Counted from the first letter of the stretch, positions 17,152 through 25,703 are shown. The stretch is 64,000 bases of DNA from Mesorhizobium sp. (GCF_004963255.1 NZ_SUGA01000026.1:18995-82994), one strand, 5' to 3'. Notes: generated from the sequence alone by a model not told the origin. Program-made: numbers and translations.

Positions 17152-17628
17152 TCAAGTTTGAAAGGCCACCAGCCCCTCATCCTTGACGCGGCGGATGGTC
17201 AAGGCGGTGCGCACCGTGTCCACATTCGGGGCCGAAGCCAGTTCCTCGATGACGAAGGTCTGGAAGGTGCCGAGGTCGCTTGCCACGCAGTGCAGCAGGA
17301 AATCGGATTCGCCCGAGACCATCCAGGCGTCGCGCACGATCGGCCAGCCGCGCGTGCGTTCGGCGAAGGTCTTCAGCTCGGCATCGGCCTGATGATGCAG
17401 GCCGATCAGGCAGAAGGCGACGACATCCATGCCGAGCGCCGGCGCGTTGAGGAGCGCGCGGTAACCGCGGATGATGCCGGCTTCTTCCAGCCGTCTGACG
17501 CGGCGCAGGCAAGGCGGCGCCGAGATGCCGACCCGGCTCGACAACTCGACATTGGTCATGCGCCCGTCGCTCTGCAATTCGCGCAGGATCTTCCAGTCGA
17601 TGGCGTCGAGATCGGCTTTCAGCGGCAT
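17152..17628 (-). CDS. Lrp/AsnC-family transcriptional regulator
   Basis: 158 residues from the ATG at 17628; a TTG at 17649 is in frame. The N-terminal HTH (LDAIDWKILRELQSDGRMTN.ELS.RVGISAPPCLRRVRRLEE.GII) and the C-terminal RAM domain are typical. It is transcribed divergently from trxB. In Sinorhizobium an Lrp-type gene, trxB and lsrB are adjacent, and the same order appears here. The 230-base gap to trxB probably holds both promoters. Effector is unknown. Confidence 0.92.
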   Translation of the reverse strand: MPLKADLDAIDWKILRELQSDGRMTNVELSSRVGISAPPCLRRVRRLEEAGIIRGYRALLNAPALGMDVVAFCLIGLHHQADAELKTFAERTRGWPIVRDAWMVSGESDFLLHCVASDLGTFQTFVIEELASAPNVDTVRTALTIRRVKDEGLVAFQT

Positions 17629-17859
17629 GGCGGTCTCAGCTTTGCGCAAGAATCTTTCGCGAATTTGTAATTAAACGACTTTTGTGTCCGCGCCAGCCCC
17701 TCATCGACGCGATTTTTAGAGGAACGAAAGCTGCGATTTTGCGAATATCCGGCTGACGGCAGCTTTCCGGGGACGACGGTCCGTTCGTCTTGCTGCCATG
17801 GTTGGCAACCCTTACATTAACCTCGACAAAACCACGGCCGCGCGCCGCAGGGGACTTTC

Positions 17860-18834
17860 ATGAACACCAAACATGCGCCCGTTCTCATCATCGGTTCCGG
17901 CCCGGCCGGCTACACGGCGGCGATCTATGCCGCCCGCGCCATGCTGAAGCCGATGCTGGTCGCCGGCCTGCAGCAGGGCGGCCAATTGATGATCACCACC
18001 GACGTCGAGAATTATCCGGGCTTCGCCGATCCGATCCAGGGACCCTGGCTGATGAGCCAGATGCTGGCGCAGGCCGAGCATGTCGGCACCGATATCATCA
18101 ACGACATCATTACCGAGGTCGACCTCAATGTGCGGCCGTTCCGCGCCACCGGTGATTCCGGCACGGTCTACACGGCCGACGCGCTGATCATCGCCACCGG
18201 CGCGCAGGCCAAGTGGCTGGGCATCCCGTCGGAGCAGGCCTTCATGGGCTTCGGCGTTTCGGCCTGCGCCACCTGCGACGGCTTCTTCTATCGCGGCAAG
18301 GACGTCGCGGTGGTGGGCGGCGGCAATTCCGCTGTCGAGGAAGCGCTCTATCTGTCGAACCTCGCCAAAAGCGTCACCGTCATCCATAGGCGCAGCGATT
18401 TCCGCGCCGAGCGCATCCTGCGCGAGCGGCTGCTGGCGAAGGACAATGTCCGCGTCATCTGGGACACGGTGGTGGACGAGATCACCGGACGTCCAGGCAA
18501 GGCGCCGTTGCCGCCTTCCGTCGAAGGCCTGACGCTGCGCAACGTAGTGACCGGCCAGGAATCGAAGCTGCCGGTCGACGGCGTGTTCGTCGCGATCGGC
18601 CATGCGCCGGCGGTCGAGCTGTTCGTCGGCAAGCTGAAGCAGAAGCCGAACGGCTATCTGTGGACGGCACCCGATTCGACCCGCACCGACGTGCCTGGCG
18701 TGTTCGCGGCCGGCGATGTCACCGACGATGTCTACCGCCAAGCGGTGACGGCTGCGGGGCTTGGCTGCATGGCGGCGCTCGAGGCCGAAAAATATCTGGC
18801 GGGCATCGAGGTTCACCGCGAAGCGGCGGAGTGA
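17860..18834 (+). CDS. trxB: Thioredoxin-disulfide reductase
   Basis: 324-residue flavoenzyme that uses NADPH to reduce thioredoxin. It shows the FAD motif IIGSGPAGYTAAIYAARA, the redox-active CATC at residues 136-139 within SACATCDGFF, the NADPH motif VVGGGNSAVEEALYL, and the C-terminal FAD-binding GVFAAGDVTDDVYRQAVTAAG. An AGGGGAC ribosome site lies 5 bases before the ATG. It is followed after about 70 bases by the LsrB-like LysR gene, likely in the same operon. Confidence 0.96.
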   Translation: MNTKHAPVLIIGSGPAGYTAAIYAARAMLKPMLVAGLQQGGQLMITTDVENYPGFADPIQGPWLMSQMLAQAEHVGTDIINDIITEVDLNVRPFRATGDSGTVYTADALIIATGAQAKWLGIPSEQAFMGFGVSACATCDGFFYRGKDVAVVGGGNSAVEEALYLSNLAKSVTVIHRRSDFRAERILRERLLAKDNVRVIWDTVVDEITGRPGKAPLPPSVEGLTLRNVVTGQESKLPVDGVFVAIGHAPAVELFVGKLKQKPNGYLWTAPDSTRTDVPGVFAAGDVTDDVYRQAVTAAGLGCMAALEAEKYLAGIEVHREAAE

Positions 18835-18906
18835 CAACTCGGCTGAAAAAAGCCGTTTAAAAGCCTGATTTTTCATTCAGACGCCAAATGCAACGCGAGG
18901 GGAATC

Positions 18907-19803
18907 ATGGCGCTGGACTGGGACAAGCTACGCGTATTTCACGCAGCGGCGGAGGCTGGGTCGTTCACCCATGCCGCCGAGACGCTGCATCTGTCGCAAT
19001 CGGCTATATCGCGGCAGGTCAGCGCGCTGGAGCATGATGTCGGCGTCGCGCTGTTCCATCGTCATGCGCGTGGCCTGGTGCTGACCGAGCAAGGCGAGAT
19101 GCTGTTCCGCACGGCGCATGACGTGCTGATGAAGCTGGAAACCATCAAGACCCGGCTGACCGAGACCAAGGACCGGCCGTCGGGCGTGCTCCGCGTGACG
19201 ACCACGGTGGGACTGGGCGCCGGCTGGCTGACCGAGCGCGTGCAGGAATTCATCGAACTCTATCCCGAGATCAGCCTGCAGCTGATCCTGGCCAATGAGG
19301 AGCTAGACCTCACCATGCGCCAGGCCGATTGCGCGATCCGGCTGCGCCAGCCGCAGCAACCCGACCTTATCCAGCGGCGACTGTTCACAGTGCATTTCCA
19401 CCTCTACGCGGCGCCGTCCTATATCGCCAAGTTCGGCAGGCCGGCCTCGATCGCGGAGCTCAGGAACCATCGCATTGTCACCTTCGGCGTGCCGGTGCCT
19501 TCGCATCTGTCGGAGCTGAACTGGCTGGAGACAGTCGGCGATTTCGAGGGCGCGCAGCGGGTGCCGACGCTGCAGATCAACGACATCCTGTCGATCAAGC
19601 GGGCGGTGCAGGGCGGCGCGGGCATCGCCATGCTGCCGGACTATGTGATCAACAAGGACTCGAACCTGGTGCAGCTGCTGCCGGAGACCGAAGTGCCGTC
19701 CTTCGACACCTATTTCGCCTATCCCGACGCGATGAAGAACCAGGCGAAGCTGCACGTTTTTCGCGATTTTGTCATCGCGAAGGCGCGTAGCTGGTCTTAT
19801 TAG
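18907..19803 (+). CDS. lsrB: LysR-family regulator, LsrB/VtlR type
   Basis: 298 residues. The N-terminal winged HTH (LRVFHAAAEAGSFTHAAETLHLSQSAISRQVSALE) and the LysR substrate domain are complete. Identification as LsrB/VtlR rests on its position directly after trxB and before an AbcR-like sRNA, the arrangement known from Sinorhizobium, Agrobacterium and Brucella. There it controls LPS and oxidative-stress functions and activates an abcR sRNA gene. Only one cysteine (C142) is present, so a multi-cysteine redox switch like that proposed for S. meliloti LsrB may not apply. The stop overlaps the start of a palindromic element at 19803. Confidence 0.8.
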   Translation: MALDWDKLRVFHAAAEAGSFTHAAETLHLSQSAISRQVSALEHDVGVALFHRHARGLVLTEQGEMLFRTAHDVLMKLETIKTRLTETKDRPSGVLRVTTTVGLGAGWLTERVQEFIELYPEISLQLILANEELDLTMRQADCAIRLRQPQQPDLIQRRLFTVHFHLYAAPSYIAKFGRPASIAELRNHRIVTFGVPVPSHLSELNWLETVGDFEGAQRVPTLQINDILSIKRAVQGGAGIAMLPDYVINKDSNLVQLLPETEVPSFDTYFAYPDAMKNQAKLHVFRDFVIAKARSWSY

Positions 19804-19943
19804 GGTGCGCCGATATTCAGGTGAGGCCGGCCTGCAAATGGCGGCTTCCTGCGCTTCCGGTGCTCACGTACTTCAAGTACGCTCCGCTCCGGTTCTCGGA
19901 AACCACCATTTCGACTCGGCCTGACCTGAATCTCGGCGCACCC
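19803..19943. repeat. 141-bp palindromic intergenic element
   Basis: The ends are near-perfect inverted repeats: GGGTGCGCCGATATTCAGG at 19803 pairs with the complement of the segment ending CGGCGCACCC at 19943. The centre holds GTACTTCAAGTAC, a perfect 13-base palindrome often found in rhizobial dispersed repeats. It lies between the lsrB stop and the convergent methyltransferase gene and could act as a bidirectional terminator. Confidence 0.7.
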
Positions 19944-19953
19944 TCAGCGCGGT

Positions 19954-20454
19954 TTATCCGCGCCATGGCGTCAGCCGAGGCAGCCAGCCGGGCACGGCGC
20001 GGCGATAGGCCTCGTATTCTTCGCCATAGCGGCTGGCGAGCGTCGGCTCTTCATAGAGCTTGACGAAGGAGATCATCGCCGCCGCGGCGATGAGGCCGTA
20101 GACCAGGACCGTCCAGCTCGAAAAGATCAGTGCCTGGCCGAGGAGGATCGCCAGCACGGCCACGTACATCGGGTTGCGGACATGGCGGTAGATGCCGCCC
20201 ACGACCAATTTCTCCGTCGGCGCCACAGGGGAGGGCGTGCCCAGCCCTTCGAGGGCAAAACGAGCGAAGGCGTGCAGCAGGATCGCAGCTGCCACGATCA
20301 CGAGAATACAGCCCGCGGCCACGACGCCCGGCACAGTCGCCAGAGGTTTGCGATAATGGTCGTTCAGCAGCCAGGGCATCAGTCCGGCGACAACGCCCGG
20401 CGCGACCACAAAGAACAGGGCGCTGCCGGCGATTGCTGAAAAAGTCCGCATCAT
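19954..20454 (-). CDS. Isoprenylcysteine carboxylmethyltransferase-like membrane protein
   Basis: 166 residues from the ATG at 20454, which follows a GGGGATCG ribosome site. A start at 20502 would add a poor extension. It has four or five hydrophobic helices. The C-terminal motif GGIYRHVRNPMYVAV, plus E.P.L..RYG.EYEAYR..VP.W.PR, is characteristic of the ICMT/PEMT-like methyltransferase superfamily. Bacterial members methylate small molecules or lipids, and the substrate here is unknown. Confidence 0.8.
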   Translation of the reverse strand: MMRTFSAIAGSALFFVVAPGVVAGLMPWLLNDHYRKPLATVPGVVAAGCILVIVAAAILLHAFARFALEGLGTPSPVAPTEKLVVGGIYRHVRNPMYVAVLAILLGQALIFSSWTVLVYGLIAAAAMISFVKLYEEPTLASRYGEEYEAYRRAVPGWLPRLTPWRG

Positions 20455-20645
20455 CGATCCCCTGCCGCAAAAATAATCTCGGCATGCCGAAATCGGCATC
20501 ATTTGCCGAGTCGCCTATATTTCGGAGCAAAATCGGCTTGATTTGGCATTTAAGCAGTCGCTTTAGATCAGGAAACGGCTTGAAATCCGCGATTTTCCTG
20601 GTCCTATGGCTTTCTGGAATAGGTTGGACCACAGCCTGCGTCTTT

Positions 20646-20664
20646 TTGCATGCGTGTGTTGCAA
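20646..20664 (+). promoter_or_regulatory. LysR-type box upstream of the AbcR-like sRNA
   Basis: TTGCA-N9-TGCAA is a perfect inverted repeat containing the T-N11-A pattern of LysR regulators. It ends 8 bases before a possible -35 (CTTGTT, 20673-20678), which is followed after 17 bases by ACATAT. The LsrB/VtlR-type regulator encoded at 18907-19803 is the natural candidate to bind it. The position is seen directly; the binding is inference. Confidence 0.5.
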
Positions 20665-20705
20665 AATAGATGCTTGTTTCTTGGGCATGATGAGCACATA
20701 TGTAG

Positions 20706-20826
20706 CCACATCTCTGGGGCGCGTTCTCCTCCCATTAGCGCCCTCGAGTGTTCCCCTCTGGAGGTTAGCCCTAATCGGCACTTCCAATCAAACTCAGCCG
20801 GATCTTTATTGATCCGGCTTTTTTGT
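20706..20826 (+). ncRNA. Candidate AbcR (alpha-r15) family trans-acting sRNA
   Basis: About 120 nt by inferred start and terminator. The first hairpin is GGGCGC (20717-20722) with GCGCCC (20738-20743). Its 15-base loop displays CTCCTCCCA, an anti-Shine-Dalgarno-like sequence as used by AbcR RNAs to block ABC-transporter mRNAs. A central CCCCTCTGGAGG region follows. The 3' end is a strong terminator with stem AGCCGGATC/GATCCGGCT (20796-20819) and a six-T tail. In Sinorhizobium the two abcR genes lie beside lsrB, as here. No covariance search was possible. The 5' end is inferred from a -35/-10 pair at 20673-20701. Confidence 0.6.
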
Positions 20827-20937
20827 TGCCCGCATGCCTTCGAGCCGGCAAAAACACGACCGAATCCGACACGTAACAGTGACATGTAACATCGGGTAAC
20901 ATGTCGCAGACGCAGTCTATGGTTTAACCAGAGCATA

Positions 20938-21100
20938 GGACGCGGTTGGTCGGTTCGAGAGATGGGGGCATCACTCGAAATGGCCGGGCTCAGGCAGCTA
21001 CCGCGTCCGAACCATTTTTCCGGATGCGGCGGACCAGCCGTTGCCTCCCAGGAATACGGTCCGCAATAGAACGGCGTCCGGATCATCCGGACGCCGTTTG
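20938..21100 (+). ncRNA. Candidate second structured RNA
   Basis: Three nested or successive stems are visible. GGACGCGGT (from about 20938) pairs with ACCGCGTCC (about 21000-21008), enclosing TTCGAG/CTCGAA. GCGGACC (21029-21035) pairs with GGTCCGC (21058-21064), and its loop contains TTGCCTCCCAGG, again anti-Shine-Dalgarno-like. AACGGCGTCCGGA (21070-21082) pairs perfectly with TCCGGACGCCGTT (21086-21098) over a 3-base loop, terminator-shaped but with only a short T run. This could be a second sRNA of the AbcR or alpha-r14 type. The strand and ends are inferred. Confidence 0.4.
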
Positions 21101-21132
21101 CATATCTCCAACAGTCAGGCAGGCCGACCTGT

Positions 21133-23181
21133 TCAGGCGGCCTTGCCATTCGCGTTCATCGCCTCGTCGGCGAGCCTGCCGGTGAGCTCGGCCATATGGT
21201 CGAAAGCGGCCTTGTAGCTGGCGACGCCGGCGGTCGCCGAGCGCAGCTCGATGATCAAGTCACCGATTTCGGCCTGCGGCATTGTCGCTTCGACAACGTC
21301 CCAGCCTGGCCAGTCCGGCCGCGCGTCATAGCCGAGGATCTGGCCGCGCCGCTGCGGGATCAGCGCGATGATCTTCGAGGTCGCGTCGGAAGGCGTGACG
21401 ATCTCGACCTTCATGATCGGCTCCAGCAGGACCGGCGAGCAGGCGGCCATGCCTTCCTTCATCGCCAGCTTGGCCGCCATCTGGAAGGCCATGTCCGAGG
21501 AGTCGACCGCATGGTAGGAGCCGTCCGACAGGTTGACGGCGACGTCGACGACCGGGAAGCCGAGCGGGCCGGTCTTCAGATAGTCGCGAATGCCGGTCTC
21601 GACCGACTGGATGTATGTCTTCGGCACCACGCCGCCGGTGATGGTGTCGGAGAACTGGAAGCCGGAGCCGCGCGGCAGCGGCTTGATCTCGATCACCACG
21701 TCGCCGAACTGGCCGTGGCCGCCGGACTGCTTCTTGTGGCGGCCGCGCTGCTGCGCCGATTTGCGGATCGTCTCGCGGTAGGGCACCGCCGGGGCATGGC
21801 CCTCGATCGGAATCTGGTTCTTGCCCTCAAGGCGCTCGCGCACCACGCGCAGATGCATCTCGCCGTGGCCCGACAGCACGGTCTCGGCCGAATCCTGATT
21901 GTGACGCAGGCTGAGCGAAGGGTCCTCCTCGGCCAGCCGCTGGATCGCGGCCGACATCTTGACCTCGTCCTTGCGCTCCTTGGGGCGAAGCGCGAAGGCG
22001 AAGACGGGCTGTGGCGGCTCGAGCGTGACCAGTGGCCGGATACCGCCCTTGGCCGAACTCAACGTCTGGCCGGTCTTGACGTTGTCGAGCTTGCCGAGCG
22101 CGACGGTGTCGCCCGCCTTGGCCGATGTCTGCTTGATCTGGTCCTTGCCGAGCATCCTGTAGATGCCGGAGACCTTCGTCGTGTCACCGTTGGACAGGAA
22201 AAGCTCGGCGGCGTCGACCAGTTGGCCTGAAAGCACGCGCGATACCGAAAGCTTGCCGCCATGCGCCGTGTGGATGGTCTTCATCACCTGCACCACCGTC
22301 TGGCTTTCCGGCGCGCCGAGGCGCTTCCTCGTCGCCTCGACGTCCGGCGCGTCGTGGCGAATTGCTTTCAACAGGCGCAGCACGCCATTGCCCTTTTCTG
22401 CCGTGCCGATCAGCACCGGCGTCACCGCGCCGGCGCGCAGGTCAGCCGAGAGATCGTCGAAGATCGCGTCCTTCGGCGGCTCGATCTCCTCCAGCAATTG
22501 CTCCATCAGGTGATCGTCGTGATCGGCTAATGTCTCCAGCATGGAGAAACGCGCTTCCAGCTCGCGCGCCTTGTCGTCGTTCGGGATCTCGGCGACCTGG
22601 CTTTCGGCATATTCGCGATAGATGTAGGCGCGTTCCAGCGCCAGATCGATCGAGCCGATGACGATGCCGTCCTTGCGCACCGGAATCTGGCGTAAGAGCA
22701 GCGGCACCGAACTTGCCGGCTGCAGCATCTTCAGCGTCTCGCGCACGCCCGCAATCGCCTTGTCGACCTTGTTCAGAAACAGGATGCGCGGAATGGCGAG
22801 ATCGTCGAGCTTGCGCATGATCAGCTGCAGCGCCGGGATCTTCTTCTCGTCGGCCTCGGCGACGACGACCGCAAGGTCGCAAGCGGCAAGCACGGGTTCG
22901 GCCTCGAAGGCGAATTCGATGGAGCCGGGGCAATCGACGAAGGTGATCTGCTCGCCCATGAAATCGGTGGTGGCGAAGGTCGCCTCGACGCTCATGGCGT
23001 GGGCGCGGGCTTCGGGCGAATGATCGGAGACGGTGTTGCCCGATGAAACGGATGACTGGCGGGGAATGGCGCCCGTGCGGGCGAGGATTGCTTCGAGAAG
23101 TGTCGTCTTACCGCTTGCAAAGGGACCGACTATGGCGATGCATTTCGGTCCCGTGCGTCGTCCTCCGGCGCGAGTACCCAT
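21133..23181 (-). CDS. EF-G-like GTPase (FusA2-type paralogue)
   Basis: 682 residues with the full EF-G domain order. The G domain has GPFASGKTTLL (19-29), DCPGS (83-87) and NKVD (137-140). Domain II follows, then domains III-V with GHGEMHLRVVRERLE and the GGVVPKTYIQSVE, LGFPVVDVAVNL and GYHAVDSS-type blocks. It is shorter than classical EF-G. The catalytic DTPGH is DCPGS, so the GTP-hydrolysing histidine is replaced by Ser87. Such EF-G-like proteins have been described as weak or non-translocating GTPases. It is monocistronic. The exact role is unknown. Confidence 0.85.
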   Translation of the reverse strand: MGTRAGGRRTGPKCIAIVGPFASGKTTLLEAILARTGAIPRQSSVSSGNTVSDHSPEARAHAMSVEATFATTDFMGEQITFVDCPGSIEFAFEAEPVLAACDLAVVVAEADEKKIPALQLIMRKLDDLAIPRILFLNKVDKAIAGVRETLKMLQPASSVPLLLRQIPVRKDGIVIGSIDLALERAYIYREYAESQVAEIPNDDKARELEARFSMLETLADHDDHLMEQLLEEIEPPKDAIFDDLSADLRAGAVTPVLIGTAEKGNGVLRLLKAIRHDAPDVEATRKRLGAPESQTVVQVMKTIHTAHGGKLSVSRVLSGQLVDAAELFLSNGDTTKVSGIYRMLGKDQIKQTSAKAGDTVALGKLDNVKTGQTLSSAKGGIRPLVTLEPPQPVFAFALRPKERKDEVKMSAAIQRLAEEDPSLSLRHNQDSAETVLSGHGEMHLRVVRERLEGKNQIPIEGHAPAVPYRETIRKSAQQRGRHKKQSGGHGQFGDVVIEIKPLPRGSGFQFSDTITGGVVPKTYIQSVETGIRDYLKTGPLGFPVVDVAVNLSDGSYHAVDSSDMAFQMAAKLAMKEGMAACSPVLLEPIMKVEIVTPSDATSKIIALIPQRRGQILGYDARPDWPGWDVVEATMPQAEIGDLIIELRSATAGVASYKAAFDHMAELTGRLADEAMNANGKAA

Positions 23182-23405
23182 GGCTGACCTCCACTCAGGC
23201 GTTTCCCAAGAGAGCGATCAGCAAAAGTGGAAACCGGTTTTTGCTCCGATCGCACCCTGTGCAGAGCGGCGGCCGGCCTGTTCGGCCGTCGCGGGCGGGG
23301 TTTATTCACCCCTTCCCAAGGCCATCGTCACACGGGTTCGCCGGGAGGGCAAGAGAAATAGGATTTTCGCCGGCTTGGGTTTGTCAGGCCGCCATTTGTT
23401 GTTCG

Positions 23406-24935
23406 TCAGGCCGTGAGGGCGAGCGGCTTGCGGCCGGCGACACACAAGGCGCTTGCCTTGTCGCGTGGTGCCGGCTTGCCGAAGAAATAGCCCTGGAAGC
23501 GGCTGCAGCCGGCCGCTCGGGCGAGGGTGAATTCCTGCTCGGTCTCGACGCCTTCCGCGACGATGGCGATCTCCTGGATGCGGGCGATCTGGGCAAGCGC
23601 CGAGACGAAGATCTGCGCCACCTGGTCATGGGCGAGGCTGCGGATATAGGAGCGGTCGATCTTGACGCTGTCGATGGGCAGCGACTTCAGATAGTTGAAA
23701 CCGCAATGTCCAGTGCCGAAGTCGTCGAGCGCGATGTGGAAGCCGAGGCCGCGCAGCGCCTCCAGGCGCCTCAGCACCTCCGGCGTCGCGGCTGTCGCCA
23801 CCGTCTCGGTGATCTCGATGATGAATTGCGAGGCGGACCGGCCGGTTTCGCGCAGGATCCTGTCGCACATCGTCACGATCTCATCGCGCTTCAGCTGCTC
23901 GCCGGAGACGTTGATCGAGATGCGCCGCTCGGGAAAATGCCCGATATCGGCACAGGCGCGCTTGAAGACCCATTCGCCGATCATGTCGATCAGCGTCGAG
24001 CGCTCGGCGATCGGGATGAATTCCGCCGGCGAGATCAAGCCGCGCACGGGATGGCGCCAGCGGATCAATCCCTCCAGCGCGTCGACCGAGCCGTCGGGAT
24101 CGACGATCGGCTGGTAATGCAGTTCCAGCTCGCCGAGATAGATCGCGGCGCGCAGCTCGCGTTCCACCAGCCGGCGATAGCGCTTGTCCGACAGCATCTC
24201 CTCGTCGAAGACGGTAACGCGGCCGCGGCCGCCTGCCTTGCTTTCGTAGAGCGCAAGGTCGGCCAGCAGCATCAACTCAGCGCCGTTCGAAGCATGCAGC
24301 GGCGCAAGCGCCACACCCACCGAGATCGACAGCGGAATGATCTTGCCTTCATGTCTTTTGCCGGCCCGCATCGCATCGAGCAGCCGGCGCACGTCCTTGT
24401 TGATGACGGCGACGTCGCCATGTGGAACCATGACGCCGAACTCGTCGCCGCCGAGCCGGCCGATGACGCCGTCCTCGAAGATGCGTTGCGCTTCCGCGAC
24501 CAGATGCGCCAGCGCCAGGTCGCCGAACTGATGGCCGAACGTGTCGTTGAGCTGCTTGAAATGATCGAGGTCGATCAGAAGCAGGCTTGCCTGGCGACGG
24601 TTGCGCAAACCGCCCAGCCGGTCGCGCAGGGCTTCGATGAAATAGCGCCGGGTCATGGCGCCGGTCATGGCATCGACGGTGAGAAAGCGGTGCTTCTCGG
24701 CTTCGGCATCCTCCGCCGATTGCAGGCGCTGGACGACGCTCGAGCGCATATACATCAAGACCAGAAGCGCCAACAGGGTCGATGCCGCCGACATCGTCAG
24801 CGCGCCGGCGCGGGAAGCGTTCTCCGTCAGCTCGAAAGCCGCGAGCCCGGTGGAGGCGATGCTCATCACGAGCAGAGCCTGGATGCCGCGATAGATACGG
24901 CCGCTATGATCCTTGATTGTCGCCAAGATACTCAT
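23406..24935 (-). CDS. Membrane GGDEF-EAL protein (c-di-GMP turnover)
   Basis: 509 residues. Two transmembrane helices (about 20-36 and 44-64) have only a short loop between them, so there is no large periplasmic sensor. The GGDEF domain (about 83-245) has an intact GGDEF at 162-166, without the RxxD inhibitory site at the usual spacing. The EAL domain (about 258-500) has E-G-L at 288-290, INVSG, EITET, DDFGTG at 404-409, VKID and AEGVET, so the metal-binding set appears complete apart from the tolerated Ala to Gly change. Both cyclase and phosphodiesterase activity are possible. The net direction cannot be read. Confidence 0.92.
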   Translation of the reverse strand: MSILATIKDHSGRIYRGIQALLVMSIASTGLAAFELTENASRAGALTMSAASTLLALLVLMYMRSSVVQRLQSAEDAEAEKHRFLTVDAMTGAMTRRYFIEALRDRLGGLRNRRQASLLLIDLDHFKQLNDTFGHQFGDLALAHLVAEAQRIFEDGVIGRLGGDEFGVMVPHGDVAVINKDVRRLLDAMRAGKRHEGKIIPLSISVGVALAPLHASNGAELMLLADLALYESKAGGRGRVTVFDEEMLSDKRYRRLVERELRAAIYLGELELHYQPIVDPDGSVDALEGLIRWRHPVRGLISPAEFIPIAERSTLIDMIGEWVFKRACADIGHFPERRISINVSGEQLKRDEIVTMCDRILRETGRSASQFIIEITETVATAATPEVLRRLEALRGLGFHIALDDFGTGHCGFNYLKSLPIDSVKIDRSYIRSLAHDQVAQIFVSALAQIARIQEIAIVAEGVETEQEFTLARAAGCSRFQGYFFGKPAPRDKASALCVAGRKPLALTA

Positions 24936-25242
24936 GTCCGCGCCCCCACAGCACGCGCCATGGCTAGAACCTCAGCCGTTAACAAACGCTGAGCGCGGCG
25001 ATCGTCTTGACCTGTTCTCTGGCGGATGGATCGAGGCGGCGATTTTATGGTTAAAAAGCAATGATTTATGACGGTATTCAGACATTCTAAAATAGAAAAT
25101 GCTGGTGGCTGAGCGCGCTACCGGAGCTGCCGCGCCGGCAACTTCCCAAAGCCGTTGCAATGGCCTGTCCGCAGGAGGAGACTGCTCCACGAGAGGCCGA
25201 GCGCGGCCCCTTGTACGACCAACGAGTTCGAGGATCTGAACG
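24936..25242. other. Divergent promoter region without a gene
   Basis: Just over 300 bases between the leftward GGDEF-EAL gene and the rightward cupin gene. The stretch 25040-25105 is AT-rich and probably contains both promoters. No RNA hairpin with a T run, repeat or conserved short frame was seen in it. Confidence 0.4.
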
Positions 25243-25638
25243 ATGAAGATCATTGCGTGCGGCAGCGTGCCGACGATCATCGCGCCGGAGGCCTATTTCA
25301 CCGGGCGGGTGCTGCAGACGCCGATCATCGAGAAAGAAGCGCCGGCGCGGCTGCGGGCGACGCTGGTCAGTTTCGAGCCCGGCGCGCGCACTTACTGGCA
25401 CACGCATCCGCTTGGGCAGACACTCTATGTCACGGCCGGCGCCGGACTTGCCCAGACCTGGGGCGAGCCGATCCAGACGATCAGGGCAGGGGACGTCATC
25501 TCCTTCGCGCCGGGCGAGAAGCACTGGCACGGCGCCGGATGGAAAACCGCCATGACCCATATCGCCATGCAGGAGGCGATGGACGGCGTCCATGCGGAGT
25601 GGCTGGAAGCGGTGACACCGGAGCAGTATGGCGGCTGA
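25243..25638 (+). CDS. Cupin-domain protein
   Basis: 131 residues forming a single cupin barrel. The first cupin motif (F.PGART.WHTHPLGQTLYVTAGAGL) supplies the His-x-His-x(3-5) metal ligands, and the second motif (GDVISFAPGEKHWHGAG) a further histidine. This pattern is shared with small cupins annotated as carboxymuconolactone decarboxylase-associated or (R)-mandelonitrile lyase-like. The substrate is unknown. A hairpin terminator follows the gene. The ATG at 25243 is the only sensible start. Confidence 0.85.
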   Translation: MKIIACGSVPTIIAPEAYFTGRVLQTPIIEKEAPARLRATLVSFEPGARTYWHTHPLGQTLYVTAGAGLAQTWGEPIQTIRAGDVISFAPGEKHWHGAGWKTAMTHIAMQEAMDGVHAEWLEAVTPEQYGG

Positions 25639-25652
25639 GACAAGCCTCTGAC

Positions 25653-25675
25653 AAAAAACCCGGCGTGACGCCGGC
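25653..25675 (-). terminator. Intrinsic terminator between cupin and aminotransferase genes
   Basis: CCGGCG (25660-25665) pairs with CGCCGG (25669-25674) over a TGA loop. Read on the minus strand it is followed by six T residues (25658-25653), a strong terminator for the leftward side. On the plus strand the tail is only CTTCTTCG. The converging aminotransferase gene ends at 25704, so it is well placed to end that transcript. Confidence 0.7.
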
Positions 25676-25703
25676 TTCTTCGCGTTCGGAGCTTCTCGGC
25701 CGT

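Larger units (their letters stand above)
20455..21132. other. Long non-coding stretch between the ICMT-like and EF-G-like genes
   Basis: About 680 bases with no believable protein gene. A 181-codon leftward frame (20604-21149) has unlikely composition and runs antisense through strong RNA hairpins. The stretch contains a LysR-type dyad at 20646, an AbcR-like sRNA ending at about 20825, a dyad GACATGT-N11-ACATGTC at 20881-20905, and a second hairpin cluster from about 20938 to 21100. Confidence 0.6.

Noticed and set aside
20604..21149. A 181-codon leftward frame in the non-coding block
   Set aside because: It has unusual Cys/Arg/Trp content, no ribosome site, and reads antisense through strong RNA hairpins that explain the sequence better.
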